This document shows, piece after piece, positions 52,105-61,035 of a stretch of DNA of 64,000 bases. The stretch is from JBQTIU01 sp052387815 (GTDB taxonomy: Bacteria > Pseudomonadota > Alphaproteobacteria > CACIAM-22H2). A program made the translations under genes and the position numbers. The notes under the pieces are model-generated. The model saw nothing but the letters and a program-made list of their open reading frames with translations. It was not told the DNA's origin and ran no database searches. How positions within the stretch are numbered: the stretch's first letter is position 1; each line of letters opens with the position of its first letter. The stretch is from assembly GCA_052387815.1 (NCBI GenBank), contig JBQTIU010000049.1, positions 3,669-67,668 of the forward strand, in the 5' to 3' direction.

Positions 52105-52935
52105 ATGGCCAAAGACGTGCTCGCCAGGATCTGCGCCGAGAAGCGGACCGAGATCGATCGGCGCAAGGGTCGCCTGCCGCTCGGTGCGCTCGCCGACCAA
52201 GCCCGGCGCGCCCCCGGCGTGCGCGGCTTTGGCGCGCGCCTGCGCGCCGTCGCCGCGAGCGGGCGAACGGCGCTGATCGCCGAGATCAAGAAAGCCTCGC
52301 CCTCGCGGGGGCTGATCCGCGCCGATTTCGACCCGCCTGCCCTCGCCCGCGCCTATGTTGCGGGCGGCGCGGCCTGCCTGTCGGTGCTGACCGACACGCC
52401 ATTCTTCGACGGCCGCGACGACGACCTCCTGGCGGCGCGCGCCGCTTCGGGCTTGCCGGTCCTGCGCAAGGATTTCACCCTCGATCCCTACCAGGTAGTC
52501 GAGGCGCGGGCGATCGGCGCCGATTGCGTGCTGTTGATCCTGGCCGCCCTCGACGGCGCCGAGGCCCGCGAGCTTTGCGCCGCCGCACGCGGGCTTGGCA
52601 TGGACGTGCTCGCCGAGGTCCATGACGAGTCCGAGCTCGAGCGCGCGCTGGCGCTCGACGGAGCGATGGTCGGCATCAACAACCGCGATCTCAAGACGCT
52701 CAAGGTCGATCTTGGCACCTTCGAGCGCCTGGCCCCGCTGGCGCCGTCCGACCGGCTGCTGGTCGCCGAAAGCGGGCTCAAATCGCCGGCCGATCTCGCC
52801 CGCCTGGCGCGGGCCGGGGCCGCGGCGTTCCTGATCGGCGAGTCGCTGATGGCCGAGCGCGATGTCGCGGCGGCGACGCGCGCGCTGCTGACGCCGCTGC
52901 CGATCGCGGCCGCCGCCGCGCGGGCATCGACATGA
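52105..52935 (+). CDS. trpC: Indole-3-glycerol phosphate synthase
   Basis: 276 residues, TIM barrel. ALIAEIKKASPSRGLIRADF (catalytic Lys/Glu region), CLSVLTDTPFFDG, PVLRKDFTLDPYQVVEARAI, MVGINNRDLKTLKVDL and AESGLKSPADLARLA are intact. It closes the indole ring. The stop overlaps the moaC start (ATGA at 52932-52935). Confidence 0.97.
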   Translation: MAKDVLARICAEKRTEIDRRKGRLPLGALADQARRAPGVRGFGARLRAVAASGRTALIAEIKKASPSRGLIRADFDPPALARAYVAGGAACLSVLTDTPFFDGRDDDLLAARAASGLPVLRKDFTLDPYQVVEARAIGADCVLLILAALDGAEARELCAAARGLGMDVLAEVHDESELERALALDGAMVGINNRDLKTLKVDLGTFERLAPLAPSDRLLVAESGLKSPADLARLARAGAAAFLIGESLMAERDVAAATRALLTPLPIAAAAARAST

Positions 52936-53408
52936 AGGCCTTGACCCATTTCGATGCGCGCGGCAACGCCCGCATGGTCGACGTGTCGGGCAAGGAGATG
53001 ACCGCGCGCATCGCCATCGCCAAGGGCGCCGTCCTGATGCGGCCCGACACCCTCAAGACCATCATCGCGGGCGGCGTCAAGAAGGGCGATGTCGTCGGGG
53101 TCGCGCGCCTGGCCGGCATCATGGCCGCCAAGCGCACGTCCGAGCTCATCCCGCTGTGCCACCCCTTGCCCCTGTCCTCGCTCACGGTCGATCTCGCCCC
53201 CGATCCCAAGCGCCCGGCCATCGAAATCACCGCCACGGTCAAGCTCGTCGGCCGCACCGGGGTCGAAATGGAGGCCTTGACCGCGGTCAGCATCGCCGCG
53301 CTCACGGTATACGACATGTGCAAATCCCTGGACCGCTCGATGACCATGACGGAAATTCGCCTCATCCATAAGAGCGGAGGGAAATCAGGTACTTACAAGA
53401 GAAAATGA
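52932..53408 (+). CDS. moaC: Cyclic pyranopterin monophosphate synthase
   Basis: 158 residues. FDARGNARMVDVSGKEMTAR, GVARLAGIMAAKRTSELIPL, CHPLPLSSLTVDL and TGVEMEALTAVSIAALTVYD (with MCKSLDR) are MoaC hallmarks, including the catalytic Lys and His-rich pocket. Second step of molybdenum cofactor synthesis with MoaA. ATGA joints on both sides (trpC, moeA) place it in one coupled run. Confidence 0.96.
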   Translation: MKALTHFDARGNARMVDVSGKEMTARIAIAKGAVLMRPDTLKTIIAGGVKKGDVVGVARLAGIMAAKRTSELIPLCHPLPLSSLTVDLAPDPKRPAIEITATVKLVGRTGVEMEALTAVSIAALTVYDMCKSLDRSMTMTEIRLIHKSGGKSGTYKRK

Positions 53409-54622
53409 TGTTTTCGGTTGAAGCGGCAAGACAGCGGATTCTCGACGCCTTCTCCCCGCTTCCCGCCGAGACCGTGGGTCTCGGGGAGGGGCTCGGCCGC
53501 GTCCTTGCCGAAGACGTCGTCGCTCGGCTGAGTCAGCCGCCGGCGGCGGTGTCGGCGATGGACGGCTATGCCGTGCGCGCCGCTGATGTCGCGACGGCGC
53601 CGGTCACCCTGCACCAGATCGGCCAGGCGCCGGCCGGCAGCGCGTTCCCAGGAAGGGTCGGCGCCGGCGAGTGTGTGCGGATCTTCACCGGCGGGCCGCT
53701 GCCCGAGGGCGCCGATACCATCGTCATCCAGGAAAACGCCACCGCCGATGGCGCGCGGATCATGGTCCACGAATCCGCGCCGCCCGGCCGCTATGTGCGC
53801 CCGGCCGGGCTCGATTTTCGCGCCGGCGAGATCGGACTTGCGGCGGGCCGCGTGTTGGGCGTGCGCGACATCGGTCTGGCCGCGGCGATGAATCGGCCGT
53901 GGCTCAAGGTTCGCCGCCGGCCGCGCGTGGCGATCATGGCGACCGGCGACGAGGTGGTGATGCCCGGCGACCCGCTGGGATCATATCAGATCGTGTCCTC
54001 GAACGGCCTCGCGCTCGGCGCCTTCGTCACCACCTGCGGCGGCCAGCCGATCAACCTCGGGATTGCGCCCGACTCCGTCGCGGCGCTGCAAGCCATGGTC
54101 GCGGGCGCGCGGGGCGCCGATCTCCTGGTGACCTCCGGCGGCGCGTCGGTGGGCGAACACGACCTGGTGCGCAGCGCTCTTGAGCCAGCCGGCCTCACGG
54201 TCGATTTTTGGCAAATCGCCATGCGACCGGGCAAGCCGCTGATGTTCGGGCGAATCGGCGACACCCCGGTTCTCGGCCTGCCGGGCAACCCGGTGTCGTC
54301 GCTGGTTTGCGCCATCGTCTTCCTGCGCCCGGCCTTGGCGAAAATGCTGGCGATCGCAGCAACGGCCGCGCGCCGTCAGACGGCTCGGCTTGGCTGCGAC
54401 TTGGCGGCCAACGACCGGCGCCAGGATTATTTGCGCGCCAGCCTGGCGACCGTCGGCGACGGTCGGCTGGTCGCCACACCGTTTGCCAAACAGGACAGCT
54501 CGATGTTGTCGGCCCTTGCCAAGGCGGATTGCCTGGTGCTGCGTCCGCCCCTTGCGCCGCCGGCCAAGGCCGGGGAAATCGTCGAGATCCTGCCGTTCGA
54601 AGGCGGTCTGGTGGGGGTATAG
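53405..54622 (+). CDS. moeA: Molybdopterin molybdenumtransferase MoeA
   Basis: 405 residues. Domains I/II (SAMDGYAVRAADVATAPV, FTGGPLPEGADTIVIQEN), the MoCF-binding domain III (IMATGDEVVMPGD, LLVTSGGASVGEHDLVR, GKPLMFGRIGDTPVLGLPGN PV region) and the C-terminal beta domain are present. It inserts molybdate into adenylylated molybdopterin. ATG overlaps the moaC stop. A lexA promoter follows 26 bases after its stop. Confidence 0.95.
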   Translation: MMFSVEAARQRILDAFSPLPAETVGLGEGLGRVLAEDVVARLSQPPAAVSAMDGYAVRAADVATAPVTLHQIGQAPAGSAFPGRVGAGECVRIFTGGPLPEGADTIVIQENATADGARIMVHESAPPGRYVRPAGLDFRAGEIGLAAGRVLGVRDIGLAAAMNRPWLKVRRRPRVAIMATGDEVVMPGDPLGSYQIVSSNGLALGAFVTTCGGQPINLGIAPDSVAALQAMVAGARGADLLVTSGGASVGEHDLVRSALEPAGLTVDFWQIAMRPGKPLMFGRIGDTPVLGLPGNPVSSLVCAIVFLRPALAKMLAIAATAARRQTARLGCDLAANDRRQDYLRASLATVGDGRLVATPFAKQDSSMLSALAKADCLVLRPPLAPPAKAGEIVEILPFEGGLVGV

Positions 54623-54647
54623 GCGGACGCGCGGGTCAATTTGGCTC

Positions 54648-54676
54648 TTGACGAACGCTTGGAACCAAACTAGAAC
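54648..54676 (+). promoter_or_regulatory. lexA promoter with LexA (SOS) box
   Basis: -35 TTGACG (54648-54653), 17-base spacer, -10 TAGAAC (54671-54676). GAAC-CAAACTA-GAAC at 54662-54676 is the reverse complement of GTTC-N7-GTTC, the direct-repeat LexA box known from alphaproteobacteria, and it covers the -10. LexA should therefore repress its own gene. The leader to the ATG at 54737 is about 55 bases. Confidence 0.85.
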
Positions 54677-54736
54677 GTGCGACTCCGTTGCAGATTTGTT
54701 CCAAGTCTTGTGTCGTCGATCCACCGAGGGCCTGCC

Positions 54737-55474
54737 ATGCTGACGCGAAAGCAATACGAGCTGCTGTTGTTCATCCACCGCCGTCTCACCGAGCAAGGCG
54801 TCTCGCCGTCCTTCGATGAGATGAAGGATGCGCTCGGCCTGCGCTCGAAATCGGGGATCCATCGTCTGATCATCGGGCTCGAGGAACGGGGCTTCATCCA
54901 CAGGCTGCCGCACCGGGCGCGGGCGCTCGAAATCCTGCGCCTGCCCGAAAACCAGGCCGCATCGGCGGCGGCCAAGACGGCCCAGGCGACGCCACAACCA
55001 GCCGCGGTCGGCGGCGGCTTTCGGCCCAATGTCATCCGCGGGGATTTTCGCGCCGGGCTGCCTGGAGTTCCATCGCCGGGCACGGCCGAGATCGTCCAGC
55101 TTCCGCTCTACGGGCGGATCGCCGCCGGCCTGCCGATCGAGGCGGTGCGCGACGCCGCGAGCGTCATCGACGTGCCGGCCTCAATGCTGGGCAGGGGCGA
55201 GCATTTCGCCCTCGAAGTGGTCGGCGATTCGATGATCGACGCCGGGATTTACGACGGCGACACGGTGCTCGTGCAGCGCGGCCACACGGCCGACAGCGGC
55301 GCCGTCGTGGTGGCGCTGCTGCTCGACGACGGCGAGGTGACATTGAAGCGCCTGCGCCGGCGCGGCGCCTCGATTGCGCTCGAGCCGGCCAACAAGGCGT
55401 ACGAGACCCGGATCTTCGGCCCCGACCGCGTCCACGTCCAGGGTCGGGTCATCGGCCTGTGGCGTAAATACTGA
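54737..55474 (+). CDS. lexA: SOS repressor LexA
   Basis: 245 residues. N-terminal winged HTH (LTRKQYELLLFIHRRLTEQG, SFDEMKDALGLRSKSGIHRL), a linker of about 45 residues, and the S24 autoprotease domain with cleavage site Ala130-Gly131 (GRIAAGLPIE), nucleophile Ser165 (VVGDSMIDAG) and Lys204 (EVTLKRL). Start at the ATG giving MLTRKQYELL; a GTG at 54677 inside the operator is rejected. The 3' third is overlapped by the comEC frame from the other strand. Confidence 0.97.
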   Translation: MLTRKQYELLLFIHRRLTEQGVSPSFDEMKDALGLRSKSGIHRLIIGLEERGFIHRLPHRARALEILRLPENQAASAAAKTAQATPQPAAVGGGFRPNVIRGDFRAGLPGVPSPGTAEIVQLPLYGRIAAGLPIEAVRDAASVIDVPASMLGRGEHFALEVVGDSMIDAGIYDGDTVLVQRGHTADSGAVVVALLLDDGEVTLKRLRRRGASIALEPANKAYETRIFGPDRVHVQGRVIGLWRKY

Positions 55475-57634
55475 CCGCCCGACCGGCGTCGGGGGAAGCG
55501 GGACCCAGGGCCGCGCGCCGCGACCCTCGCGCACGCTCGCCACCCTGATCCGGCCATCGAGTTCGAGCCAGATGGCGTGCCCGCCGTCCCGCCACAGCTT
55601 GAAGCGGTCGACCACGGCGAGCGGCCCGCCGCAGCCGCGCCTCACCGGAACCGTTGCCACCACCACGCTGGCGAGGCGGCAGTCCTCGGCGAGGGCGGCC
55701 GCGTCGCGGACGAGGGCCACCACGTGCCCGCGGTTCCGGTAGATGCAGCCCAAGGGATCGCAGTTGAGTCGGCCGTCGATGCTGGCGCCCTCGCTTGGCC
55801 ACAGAATGACTTCGTCCTGACCGGCGCGGCGCAGCCAAGTGTCGCGGGTCAGCGCCGCGGCGCGCGGCACGGAGATTTGCAACAGGCCGTCGGCGCCGCG
55901 CACCGCGATCAGCTTGGCGTCGCCCGAGACGAGCACGTCCGGCCCGCGATAGAACAGCAGGGAGAGGAGGCCGAGGCCGATCGCCGGTGCGCCCCAAAGC
56001 CGCCAGCGCGTCCGCCACAGGCACAGCCACAGCCCGCCGAGCGTCGCCACCGTGAGGCCCCAAGCGGGCATCGCCGGCATCAACGCCGCGGCGCCCTCCC
56101 AGCTCGCGACCTCGCGCGCGATCCAAAGGATGCCCTCCACGCCCCAGCCCATGGGCGCCAGCGCCAGCCCCTCGAATCCCGATGGCCAGAGCAGGAAGAC
56201 CGCCACCGCCCACGGCATCACCCACAGGCTGGTGAGCGGCACCGCGATCAGGTTGGCGGCCAGACCGTAGGCGGTGAAGCGGTTGAAATGATAGATCGCG
56301 TAGGGCGCGGTGGCGAACCCGGCGACGAGCGTGGTCGCGCTGGCGCCGGCCAGCACGATCGCCGCGCGAGCCAGGACGCCCGCCTCGGCCCGCCACCGGG
56401 CCAGCGGCGCGCGTAAGACTTCCCACGCGGCGATCAGCGCCACCACCGCGGCGAACGACATCTGGAAGCTCGGGCCCATCGAGCTTTCGGGCGCGAACAG
56501 CAGCACGGCGAAAGCGGCCCAGGCGACCAACCGCATGGTGATCGCCGTGCGGTCGATGAGGATGGCGAACAGGACGATACCGGACATCAGCCAGGCCCGT
56601 TGGGTGGGCACGCCAGGCGCGGCGAACAGCATATAGAACGTGATCGCGGCGAAGGCGACGAGCGCGGCCCATTTCTTGATCGGCCGGTTGAGCGCGATGC
56701 GCGGCACGAGCGCCAGCAACGCGCGCACCGCCACGAAGACGATGCCGGCGACCAGACCGATATGCAGGCCCGAAATCGACAACAGGTGAGCGAGCCCGGA
56801 ATCGCGCATCCATCCCATCACCTCCGGCGGCACCGCGCCCTGCTCGCCGGTCAGCAGGGCCGCGGCCACGGCCCCCGCCGCACCCGGGATCGCCGCCATG
56901 ACCCGCTCGACCACCGCCTGGCGGGCGCCGTTGAGCCACAGCTGCCAATCGCTCTCGGCCGGCCCCGCCGACGGCAGCCGGCGCACTTCGCCCAGCGCAT
57001 AGCCAACCGCCCCGAGGCGCTCGAACCAGGCGCGGAACTGAAAATCGTAGGCGCCGGGCGCCGGCGGCGCCGGCGGCGGAAACAAGACCGCGCGCACGGC
57101 CACGCGATCCCCCGGCGCCAAGTCGGCGACCGGCCGCAGCTTCGCCGCCCTCGCCGTGAGCCTCACTTGCGCCGGCGTGCGTTCGGCCGCCACGCCCGGC
57201 AAGGACAACCGGTCGAGAACGAGGCGCCGGCCCTCGGGCCTCACTTCGACCGCGACCACGCGGCCCGTCACCTCGGCCGGGCCGAACCGTCGCTCGAGGG
57301 TCGGGGCGGCGACCGAGTTGGTCCGCCACTGCGCGACGGCCAAGCCGAGCGCCGCGCTGGCCAGCCCAAGCGCAAGGCACAAAAGACCGGCATGGCGGCG
57401 GCCGAGCAACCCAATCGCAAGGGCGCCCAGGATCGAGAGCGGCGCTGTCCAGACCGGCGGCTCGATGGCAAGGGTGAAATAGAGTCCGACCCCACCGGCG
57501 AACGCCACGGGAAGCCAAAGCACCCAGCGTTCGCGCTCGGCCGCGAGGATGCCTTCGAGTTGGCCGAAGAGGCGGGCCAGCCGGTCGCGACTTGCCTCGA
57601 TAGCGGGCCGGGCGCCGGCCATCCATGCCGTCAT
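55181..57634 (-). CDS. comEC: ComEC/Rec2 family DNA-uptake channel, with antisense C-terminal extension
   Basis: 817 residues as read. Soluble N-terminal DUF4131/OB part (TGRVVAVEVRPEGRRLVLDR), then the Competence domain with many membrane helices (GLAHLLSISGLHIGLVAGIV, ALLTGEQGAVPPEVMGWMRD, FRAWFERLGAVGYALG) and a reduced C-terminal soluble part (VSGDAKLIAVRGADGLLQIS). It imports single-stranded DNA in competent bacteria. The conserved protein should end near 55480 (GARPWVPLPP); the frame continues about 97 codons across the 3' part of lexA to 55181, probably through loss of the original stop. The start is the ATG at 57634 (TAWMAGARP), divergent from gltX. Confidence 0.88.
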   Translation of the reverse strand: MTAWMAGARPAIEASRDRLARLFGQLEGILAAERERWVLWLPVAFAGGVGLYFTLAIEPPVWTAPLSILGALAIGLLGRRHAGLLCLALGLASAALGLAVAQWRTNSVAAPTLERRFGPAEVTGRVVAVEVRPEGRRLVLDRLSLPGVAAERTPAQVRLTARAAKLRPVADLAPGDRVAVRAVLFPPPAPPAPGAYDFQFRAWFERLGAVGYALGEVRRLPSAGPAESDWQLWLNGARQAVVERVMAAIPGAAGAVAAALLTGEQGAVPPEVMGWMRDSGLAHLLSISGLHIGLVAGIVFVAVRALLALVPRIALNRPIKKWAALVAFAAITFYMLFAAPGVPTQRAWLMSGIVLFAILIDRTAITMRLVAWAAFAVLLFAPESSMGPSFQMSFAAVVALIAAWEVLRAPLARWRAEAGVLARAAIVLAGASATTLVAGFATAPYAIYHFNRFTAYGLAANLIAVPLTSLWVMPWAVAVFLLWPSGFEGLALAPMGWGVEGILWIAREVASWEGAAALMPAMPAWGLTVATLGGLWLCLWRTRWRLWGAPAIGLGLLSLLFYRGPDVLVSGDAKLIAVRGADGLLQISVPRAAALTRDTWLRRAGQDEVILWPSEGASIDGRLNCDPLGCIYRNRGHVVALVRDAAALAEDCRLASVVVATVPVRRGCGGPLAVVDRFKLWRDGGHAIWLELDGRIRVASVREGRGARPWVPLPPTPVGRSVFTPQADDPTLDVDAVGAEDPGLVRLVGRLERNRGAAPAQALQCHLAVVEQQRHHDGAAVGRVAALHEHRVAVVNPGVDHRIADHFEGEMLAPAQH

Positions 57635-57644
57635 GACGGGGTCC

Positions 57645-57672
57645 TTGAACCGGATCGCCGCTGTGCTACATA
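57645..57672 (+). promoter_or_regulatory. Possible gltX promoter
   Basis: TTGAAC (57645-57650), 16-base spacer and TACATA (57667-57672) lie in the 85-base gap between the divergent comEC and gltX starts. Leader about 40 bases. Moderate match, called by eye. Confidence 0.4.
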
Positions 57673-57719
57673 CGCGCTCGCGGCCGAATTTTAGCCTAGC
57701 AGCGCGGTTCCGACCAACC

Positions 57720-59123
57720 ATGTCCGTCGTCTGTCGCTTCGCCCCCTCGCCGACCGGCTTCCTCCATATCGGCGGCGCCCGCACCGCGTTGTTCAATTGG
57801 CTGTTCGCCAAGCATCACGGCGGACAATTCCGGTTGCGGATCGAGGACACCGATCGCGCGCGCTCGACGCCTGAGGCGGTGAAGGCGATCCTCGACGGGC
57901 TCGACTGGCTGGAGCTCGATTGGGATGGCGAGGTGGTCTACCAGTCGGCCCGCGCCGCCCGCCACGCCGAGGTGGCGCAAGCCCTGCTCGAGGCGGGCAA
58001 GGCCTATCGCTGCTATTGCACCCCGGCCGAGCTCGAGGCCATGCGCGCCGCCGCCAAGGCCGCAGGCCGGCCGGTGCGCTACGACGGCAGGTGGCGCGAC
58101 CGCGACCCCGCTGAGGCGCCGCCGGGCGTCCGGCCGGCGATCCGGCTCAAGGCGCGCCAGAGCGGCGAGACCGTCATCCGCGACCGGGTGCAGGGCGACG
58201 TCGTCATTCGCAACGACCAGCTCGACGACATGGTGCTGCTGCGCGCCGACGGCACGCCCACCTATATGCTGTCGGTCGTGGTCGACGATAACGACATGGG
58301 TGTGAGCCATGTGATCCGCGGCGACGACCACCTCAACAACGCCGCCCGTCAGTTGCAGCTCAGCGAGGCGCTGGGCTGGCCGGTGCCCGTTTACGCCCAT
58401 CTGCCGCTGATCCATGGATCCGACGGCGCCAAGCTGTCCAAGCGGCACGGCGCGCTCGGCGTCGATGCCTACCGCGACCTGGGATACCTGCCCGAATCGT
58501 TGCGGAACTACCTGCTGCGGCTCGGCTGGAGCCACGGCGACGCCGAGATCATTTCCACGCCACAGGCGATCGCGTGGTTCGACCTCGATGCCGTCGGGCG
58601 CTCGGCCGCGCGCTTCGACTTCGTCAAGCTCGCCAACTTGAACGGCCATTACCTGCGCGAAGCCGACGACCGCCGCCTCATGGATCTCGTCGTCCCGGTC
58701 ATCGAACGGCGCCTCGGCATGGCCGTTGACGAGCCGGCGCGGGCGCGCCTCGGGCGCGGGATGAACGGCCTCAAGCAGCGGGCCAAGACGCTGGTCGAAC
58801 TCGCGGATAACGCGGCGCTCTACGTGCGCCGACGGCCAATCGCCCCCAACCCGCAGGCGACCAAGCTGCTCGACTCGGAAGCGCGAGCCCGCCTCCAGGC
58901 CCTCGCCCCGGTCCTCGAGGCGATCATCGACTGGCGCGCGGGCCCGATCGAGGCCGCGGTGCGTGAGGTCGCCAGCGCGGCCGGGGTCAAGCTCGGCGAG
59001 GTCGCCCAGCCGCTGCGCGCGGTCCTGTCCGGCACGCTCGCTTCGCCGCCGATCTTCGAGGTCATGGAGGCGTTGGGAAAGACGGAGACCCTGGCGCGGG
59101 TCGGCGACGCGGCGGGGGCGTGA
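57720..59123 (+). CDS. gltX: Glutamyl-tRNA synthetase
   Basis: 467 residues, class I. FAPSPTGFLHIGGARTALFN (HIGH-type motif as HIGG), LRIEDTDRARSTPEAVKAIL, SHVIRGDDHLNNAARQLQL, GAKLSKRHGALGVDAYRDLG (KMSKR as KLSKR) are intact. With gatCAB in this window, Gln-tRNA is likely made by mischarging and amidation, so this or a second GltX copy should accept tRNA(Gln). Order comEC-gltX-gltA is typical. The 57-codon longer frame lies over comEC and is rejected. Confidence 0.97.
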   Translation: MSVVCRFAPSPTGFLHIGGARTALFNWLFAKHHGGQFRLRIEDTDRARSTPEAVKAILDGLDWLELDWDGEVVYQSARAARHAEVAQALLEAGKAYRCYCTPAELEAMRAAAKAAGRPVRYDGRWRDRDPAEAPPGVRPAIRLKARQSGETVIRDRVQGDVVIRNDQLDDMVLLRADGTPTYMLSVVVDDNDMGVSHVIRGDDHLNNAARQLQLSEALGWPVPVYAHLPLIHGSDGAKLSKRHGALGVDAYRDLGYLPESLRNYLLRLGWSHGDAEIISTPQAIAWFDLDAVGRSAARFDFVKLANLNGHYLREADDRRLMDLVVPVIERRLGMAVDEPARARLGRGMNGLKQRAKTLVELADNAALYVRRRPIAPNPQATKLLDSEARARLQALAPVLEAIIDWRAGPIEAAVREVASAAGVKLGEVAQPLRAVLSGTLASPPIFEVMEALGKTETLARVGDAAGA

Positions 59124-59135
59124 AGACGCCCGGCT

Positions 59136-59417
59136 CTAAGACTTGGCCGCCGCGATTTCCGCGATCGGCTCGCCCGGATGGGCTTGATACCAAAGTGCGT
59201 CGGCGTCGAAATCGACCTCGTCCGGCCCGGAGAGGCATCCCCCGTTCTCGCCGATCCGCATTTGCGACACGAAGTAGGTCGGGTCCTGCATATCCGTGCA
59301 TACGCCGCCCCAGGCGACGGTGTCCGCGAATGCGACGATCGACCGTTCCCCGGTCTCCCAGACGATCTCTACCGTATGATCCGGTCGGGCGGTTGCCGCT
59401 TCGATCTTGTGTCGCAT
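59136..59417 (-). CDS. DUF2442 family protein
   Basis: 93 residues. The C-terminal half is the DUF2442 pattern (GGVCTDMQDPTYFVSQMRIG, VDFDADALWYQAHPGE). DUF2442 proteins are small, often beside DUF4160 partners in toxin-antitoxin-like pairs. No partner is found here. It is antisense-placed between gltX and gltA, a spot usually empty, so it may be a late arrival. Confidence 0.7.
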   Translation of the reverse strand: MRHKIEAATARPDHTVEIVWETGERSIVAFADTVAWGGVCTDMQDPTYFVSQMRIGENGGCLSGPDEVDFDADALWYQAHPGEPIAEIAAAKS

Positions 59418-59631
59418 CGCTCAGTCCTCGATCTTCCGCACTCGTTCAAGCCGCCGGCAGCGAAACCGATTTCCTACCACAGACCGTCGGCGAGTCGACA
59501 ATTCGCTCGAAAGGACGACTCAGATTACGACCAGCGCCGCTTTCTATGCCAGCGGCGTATTCCGTTCCAATTCAATCGTTTGGCGGGAGCACGGCGCCCG
59601 GGAGCGTGCCGACTTTCGTCTTGCCCCGGCG

Positions 59632-59676
59632 TTGTGGTCTTGTGACCCGATTTGTAATAGTATTGCTGCACCGCAA
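59632..59676 (+). promoter_or_regulatory. Probable gltA promoter with a TTGC/GCAA operator-like site
   Basis: -35 TTGTGG (59632-59637), 17-base spacer, -10 TAATAG (59655-59660). Straddling the expected start is TTGCTGCACCGCAA (59663-59676), an inverted TTGC...GCAA motif. It resembles TGC-rich operators of carbon-storage regulators such as PhaR, but assignment to a regulator is a guess. The rest of the 286-base gap before gltA holds no gene that I can support. Confidence 0.45.
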
Positions 59677-59703
59677 CGGATCGGCGACAAGGACCCGAAA
59701 CCC

Positions 59704-61035
59704 ATGACCCAGCAGCCCGCCAGCGTCGCCTCCCTCAAGCCCGCGGCTACCGTCACGCTCATCGACAACGCCAGCGGGCGCCGCTTCGAGCTGCCGGCGA
59801 TCGCCGGCTCGGCCGGGCCGAAGGTCTTCGACGTCCGCAAGCTCTACAACGAGACCGGGCTATTCACCTACGACCCAGGCTTCACCTCGACCGCGAGCTG
59901 CGAGTCCAAGATCACCTACATCGATGGCGATGCGGGCGTGCTTATGCACCGCGGCTATGCGATCGAGGACCTCGCCGAGCGCAGCGACTTCATGGAGGTC
60001 TGCTACCTGCTGCTCAACGGCGAGCTGCCGACGCCCGCGCAGAAACGGAAGTTCGAGCGCGACATCACGCTCCACACCATGCTGCACGAGCAGATCCACC
60101 GATTCTACACCGGCTTCCGGCGCGATGCGCACCCGATGGCGGTGATGTGCGGCGTGGTCGGCGCGCTGTCGGCCTTCTACCATGACTCGCTCGACATCAC
60201 AGACCCGCACCAGCGCATGGTGGCCTCCTTCCGCCTGATCGGCAAGATGCCGACCATCGCGGCGATGGCCTACAAGTATTCGATCGGCCAGCCGTTCATG
60301 TACCCGCGCAACGAGCTGTCCTACGCGGCCAATTTCCTGCACATGACCTTCGGCGTGCCCACCGAGCCCTACCTCGTCAGCCCGGTGGTCGCCAGGGCCA
60401 TGGAGCGCATCTTCATCCTCCATGCCGACCATGAGCAGAACGCCTCCACCTCGACCGTCCGCCTGGCCGGGTCCTCGGGCGCCAATCCGTTCGCCTGCAT
60501 CGCCGCCGGCATCGCTTCGTTGTGGGGTCCGGCGCATGGCGGGGCCAACGAAGCGGTGTTGCGGATGCTGCGCGAGATCGGCACCAAGGAGCGCATCCCC
60601 GAATTCATCAAGCGCGCAAAGGACAAGAACGACAGCTTCCGGCTCATGGGTTTCGGGCACCGGGTGTACAAGAACTACGATCCGCGCGCCGCCGTGCTGC
60701 GCAAGTCCTGCCACGAGGTGCTGAACGAGCTCGGCCTCAAGGACGAGCCGATGCTCGATCTGGCGATGGAACTCGAGCGCATCGCGTTGAGCGACGATTA
60801 CTTTGTCAACCGCAAGCTGTTCCCCAACGTCGATTTCTATTCCGGCATCATCCTCCAGGCGATAGGCTTCCCGACCGCGATGTTCACCGCGCTGTTCGCG
60901 GTGGCGCGGACGGTCGGCTGGGTCGCGCAGTGGAACGAAATGATCGAGGACCCCTCGCAGAAGATCGGCCGCCCGCGCCAGCTCTATACCGGCTACGCCA
61001 AGCGGCCCTTCGTGCCGCTCGACAAGCGTGGCTGA
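59704..61035 (+). CDS. gltA: Citrate synthase (type II, hexameric)
   Basis: 443 residues. ETGLFTYDPGFTSTASCESK, NELSYAANFLHMTFG, LHADHEQNASTSTVRLAGSS, LWGPAHGGANEAV (catalytic His), FGHRVYKNYDPRA (catalytic His) and NVDFYSGIIL (catalytic Asp) are present. It condenses acetyl-CoA, supplied by the pdh genes here, with oxaloacetate. Starts at the ATG 59704; the longer open frame upstream has no homology. Confidence 0.97.
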   Translation: MTQQPASVASLKPAATVTLIDNASGRRFELPAIAGSAGPKVFDVRKLYNETGLFTYDPGFTSTASCESKITYIDGDAGVLMHRGYAIEDLAERSDFMEVCYLLLNGELPTPAQKRKFERDITLHTMLHEQIHRFYTGFRRDAHPMAVMCGVVGALSAFYHDSLDITDPHQRMVASFRLIGKMPTIAAMAYKYSIGQPFMYPRNELSYAANFLHMTFGVPTEPYLVSPVVARAMERIFILHADHEQNASTSTVRLAGSSGANPFACIAAGIASLWGPAHGGANEAVLRMLREIGTKERIPEFIKRAKDKNDSFRLMGFGHRVYKNYDPRAAVLRKSCHEVLNELGLKDEPMLDLAMELERIALSDDYFVNRKLFPNVDFYSGIILQAIGFPTAMFTALFAVARTVGWVAQWNEMIEDPSQKIGRPRQLYTGYAKRPFVPLDKRG

